Positions 32,728-34,777 of a stretch of DNA of 34,777 nucleotides are shown piece after piece. The translations under genes and the position numbers were made by a program. The stretch is from Clostridia bacterium (GTDB taxonomy: Bacteria > Bacillota > TC1 > UBA5767). Below the pieces are notes generated by a model. The model saw nothing but the letters and a program-made list of their open reading frames with translations, searched no databases and was not told the origin of the DNA. The stretch is taken from NCBI GenBank assembly GCA_030625965.1, contig DAOUPV010000017.1:1-34777 (forward strand), given 5' to 3'. How positions within the stretch are numbered: position 1 is the stretch's first letter; every line of letters begins with the position of its first letter.

Positions 32728-33210
32728 ATGAGAAGACAGATCAAAGTCAATGGAGAGATCCATTGGATAGAAGGTGAGGACGACCGGAGGCTTCTGGATG
32801 TGTTGCGGGAAGATATGGGCTTGATGGGCACCAAGGAAGGGTGTGGTCAGGGAGAATGCGGGGCCTGCACGGTTCTGATGGACGGCAAGGCTGTTAATTC
32901 CTGCCTGATCTATTTGGGATCGATCGGGGAGAAGAGCATTATTACCATAGAAGGATTGGCCAAGAACGGGGAACTTGATGTGATCCAACAGGCCTTCGTG
33001 GAAGAAGGCGCGGTACAGTGTGGATTCTGCACGCCGGGTATGATCATGTCGGCCAAGGCGCTTTTGATGAGGGATAAGAACCCGGACCGGGAGCGGATCA
33101 AATGCAGTGTCAGCGGCAATCTCTGCCGTTGCACCGGCTATAGTAAGATCATTACGGCTATCGAAAAGGCTGCCGAGAGAATGAGAGAAGGTGACATCCG
33201 TGAGCTATAG
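32728..33210 (+). CDS. Molybdenum hydroxylase [2Fe-2S] subunit (second set)
   Basis: A 160-residue Fe-S subunit with both clusters: CGQGECGACTVLMDG plus NSCLIYL, and QCGFCTPGMIMSA with CRCTGYSKIITAI. It is related to the first set's subunit (EEGAVQCGFC is shared) but is a separate copy. TAGGAGG precedes the ATG. It is translationally coupled to the molybdopterin subunit, whose GTG lies inside its last codons. No FAD subunit gene precedes it; one may lie past the window edge, or the enzyme may use a different electron acceptor, like aldehyde oxidoreductases that lack FAD. Confidence 0.92.
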   Translation: MRRQIKVNGEIHWIEGEDDRRLLDVLREDMGLMGTKEGCGQGECGACTVLMDGKAVNSCLIYLGSIGEKSIITIEGLAKNGELDVIQQAFVEEGAVQCGFCTPGMIMSAKALLMRDKNPDRERIKCSVSGNLCRCTGYSKIITAIEKAAERMREGDIREL

Positions 33211-34777
33211 GTATATCGGGAAGCCCGAGGTAAGAAAAGACGCCTATAAGAAAGTGACGGGAGAAACCAGCTTCATGAGCGATCTGGATTATCCGGGAAT
33301 GCTCTGGGGCAAAATCGTCCGGGCGGGTGTGTCCAGTGCCAGGATCATCTGCATCGACACGACTGAGGCGAAAGCCCTAGAAGGCGTATCGGCCGTGGTC
33401 ACGGCCAAAGACGTGCCGGGACTCAACGGTTACGGGATCATTCTGGAAGACCAGGAAGTATTTTCCAGCGAATGGATCCGCTTCGAAGGCGATGCATTGG
33501 CTGGTGTGGTAGCGGATACGTCTGCTTTAGCAGAGGAAGCGGCCAAGCTCATCAAGTTTGAATATGAGGAGATACCAGGCGTATATGACGTAGATGAAGC
33601 CATCCGTGTCAATGCGCCCAAAGTGCATGACTCTGGCAACGTGCTACTGCATGGGGTGGTCAAGCACGGCGATGTGCAGGGCGCTTTTAGACAGGCGGCA
33701 GCTGTTGTGGAAGAAAGCTATGAGCTTCCCATGCAGGAACACGCCTACTTGGAAACGGAAGGCGGCATTGCAGAGTACAAGGATGGGGAAATGAAGGTCT
33801 TCGTAGGTTCCCAATACCCCTGGCAGGATCAGCGCCAGCTGTGCAAGATCCTGGATATGGACAAGGATCAGGTGCATGTGGTCTCTGATCCGGTCGGCGG
33901 CGCCTTTGGTGGTAGAGAGGGGCTGACCATCCAAGCCCAGTTGGCGGTGATGGCCCTTAAGGTGGATGGACCAGTCAAGCTCGTGAACACAAGGGAGGAA
34001 AGCATCATATCCAGCTGGAAACGGCACCCAATGAAGGTCACCATGAAGACGGCCGCCGATGCGAATGGCGTGATTACGGCCAACCAGGTGCGCATCTATT
34101 CAGATACCGGAGCCTACGCCGGTCTGGGCAAGGAAGTGTTGGGATACTCTATTGAGCATGCCTGCGGTGCCTACCGGGTGAAGAACGTAGACATTGAGGG
34201 ATACAGCTTATATACCAACAATGCGCCTTGCTGTGCCATGCGGGCTTTCGGTGTACCCCAGTCCACCTTCGCCATGGAGAGCCAGGTAGAGATGCTGGCG
34301 GCCAAGTTGGGATTGGATCCTCTTCAGATGCGGTTAACAAACGGATTGGTCCAGGGTGACGTAGCTCCATTCGGACATACGCTCCGCTATTCCATGGGAA
34401 CCATTCCCACGCTGAAAAAGGCGGCAGAAGTCGATCTGTGGCTGAACCGGGAAAAATATAAGGCTACCTCTTCCAAACCCTGGAAGAGACGTGGTGTGGG
34501 CATCGCGACCGAAATCCAGGCCATCGGCATCGGACAGGGAGCACCAGACTACGGTGCGGCCGATCTGGTGCTGACAGAAGAGGGTCGGTTGTCGCTAGGC
34601 GTGGGATGTCCGGATATCGGGCAGGGCAACAACATGGTCTTTCGTCAGATGGCTGCCGAGCTATTGGGTTGCGATCTGGCACATATGGATATCATCCAGG
34701 CGGACACCAAACGCACGCCGGACGCCGGTGTGACTGCAGCCTCAAGAACCACCTATACCGTAGGGAATGCGGTGGTG
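33200..34777 (+). CDS. Molybdenum hydroxylase molybdopterin-binding subunit (second set), 3' end beyond the window
   Basis: At least 526 residues, open to the window end. It starts at GTG (VSYRYIGKPEVRKDAYKKVT) with AGAAGGTGA just upstream, overlapping the Fe-S subunit by 11 bases. Family blocks are VGGAFGGREGLTIQ, NAPCCAMRAFGVPQSTFAM with the active-site arginine, and CPDIGQGNNMVFRQMAAE. The final third, with the catalytic glutamate, is missing. The wording FGGRE and RAFGVPQ differs from the XdhA-like FGNKQD and RAYGVPQ of the first set, so it belongs to a different branch and probably has another substrate. The subunit order (Fe-S first) also differs. Confidence 0.92.
   Translation, partial: MSYRYIGKPEVRKDAYKKVTGETSFMSDLDYPGMLWGKIVRAGVSSARIICIDTTEAKALEGVSAVVTAKDVPGLNGYGIILEDQEVFSSEWIRFEGDALAGVVADTSALAEEAAKLIKFEYEEIPGVYDVDEAIRVNAPKVHDSGNVLLHGVVKHGDVQGAFRQAAAVVEESYELPMQEHAYLETEGGIAEYKDGEMKVFVGSQYPWQDQRQLCKILDMDKDQVHVVSDPVGGAFGGREGLTIQAQLAVMALKVDGPVKLVNTREESIISSWKRHPMKVTMKTAADANGVITANQVRIYSDTGAYAGLGKEVLGYSIEHACGAYRVKNVDIEGYSLYTNNAPCCAMRAFGVPQSTFAMESQVEMLAAKLGLDPLQMRLTNGLVQGDVAPFGHTLRYSMGTIPTLKKAAEVDLWLNREKYKATSSKPWKRRGVGIATEIQAIGIGQGAPDYGAADLVLTEEGRLSLGVGCPDIGQGNNMVFRQMAAELLGCDLAHMDIIQADTKRTPDAGVTAASRTTYTVGNAVV

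Overview
The window looks like chromosomal DNA of an anaerobic, low-to-moderate-GC Bacillota, most likely a Clostridia-type bacterium. The evidence is strong GGAGG-type ribosome sites, SigI/RsgI, a PucR-type regulator, compact operons, intrinsic terminators with U tracts, and oxygen-independent chemistry (molybdenum hydroxylases, an iron-sulfur flavoprotein, a HemW-like radical SAM protein). I see no rRNA, tRNA or CRISPR array.

Left edge (1-2815): a decayed IS1182-type transposase, a quinone oxidoreductase-like gene on the minus strand, and a small membrane-protein gene broken by one frameshift. Region 2816-18327 is the core of interest. It holds an NCS1 nucleobase permease; an IS605-type element (4848-6587) inserted directly before the ribosome site of a PucR-family regulator; an xdhABC operon; an iron-sulfur flavoprotein; a PHP-domain hydrolase; then a co-oriented run of a RibD/DHFR-fold reductase, an amidohydrolase of the guanine/8-oxoguanine/isoxanthopterin deaminase type, a fused tandem FolB-like T-fold protein, and a single FolB-like protein. 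A second RibD-type reductase, an aldo/keto reductase and a second molybdenum hydroxylase (Fe-S plus truncated molybdopterin subunit) lie at 30549-34777. Together these make a plausible anaerobic pathway for a fused pyrimidine ring compound: import, reduction to a dihydro form, deamination, T-fold ring or side-chain chemistry, and molybdenum hydroxylation. Pterins/lumazines fit best; purines such as xanthine or urate are the main alternative. In both FolB-like proteins the glutamate that normally anchors the 2-amino group of pterin is glutamine, as in urate oxidase. This favours a 2-oxo substrate and argues against ordinary folate synthesis.

Middle (18452-23761): a Pst-like ABC transporter operon (binding protein, two permeases, ATPase) whose binding protein has lost several canonical phosphate ligands. 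It runs directly into sigI-rsgI, followed by an alpha/beta-hydrolase fragment. Region 24001-29022 is mostly housekeeping: archease-RtcB RNA ligase, two related multi-pass membrane proteins, a collapsed patB/malY-like pseudogene, and the ribosome GTPase RsgA. At 29165 a HemW-like radical SAM protein begins, before the second heterocycle cluster.

All functional calls come from reading motifs by eye; no database search was run. Substrates of the reductases, T-fold proteins, deaminase and transporters are inferred from context.
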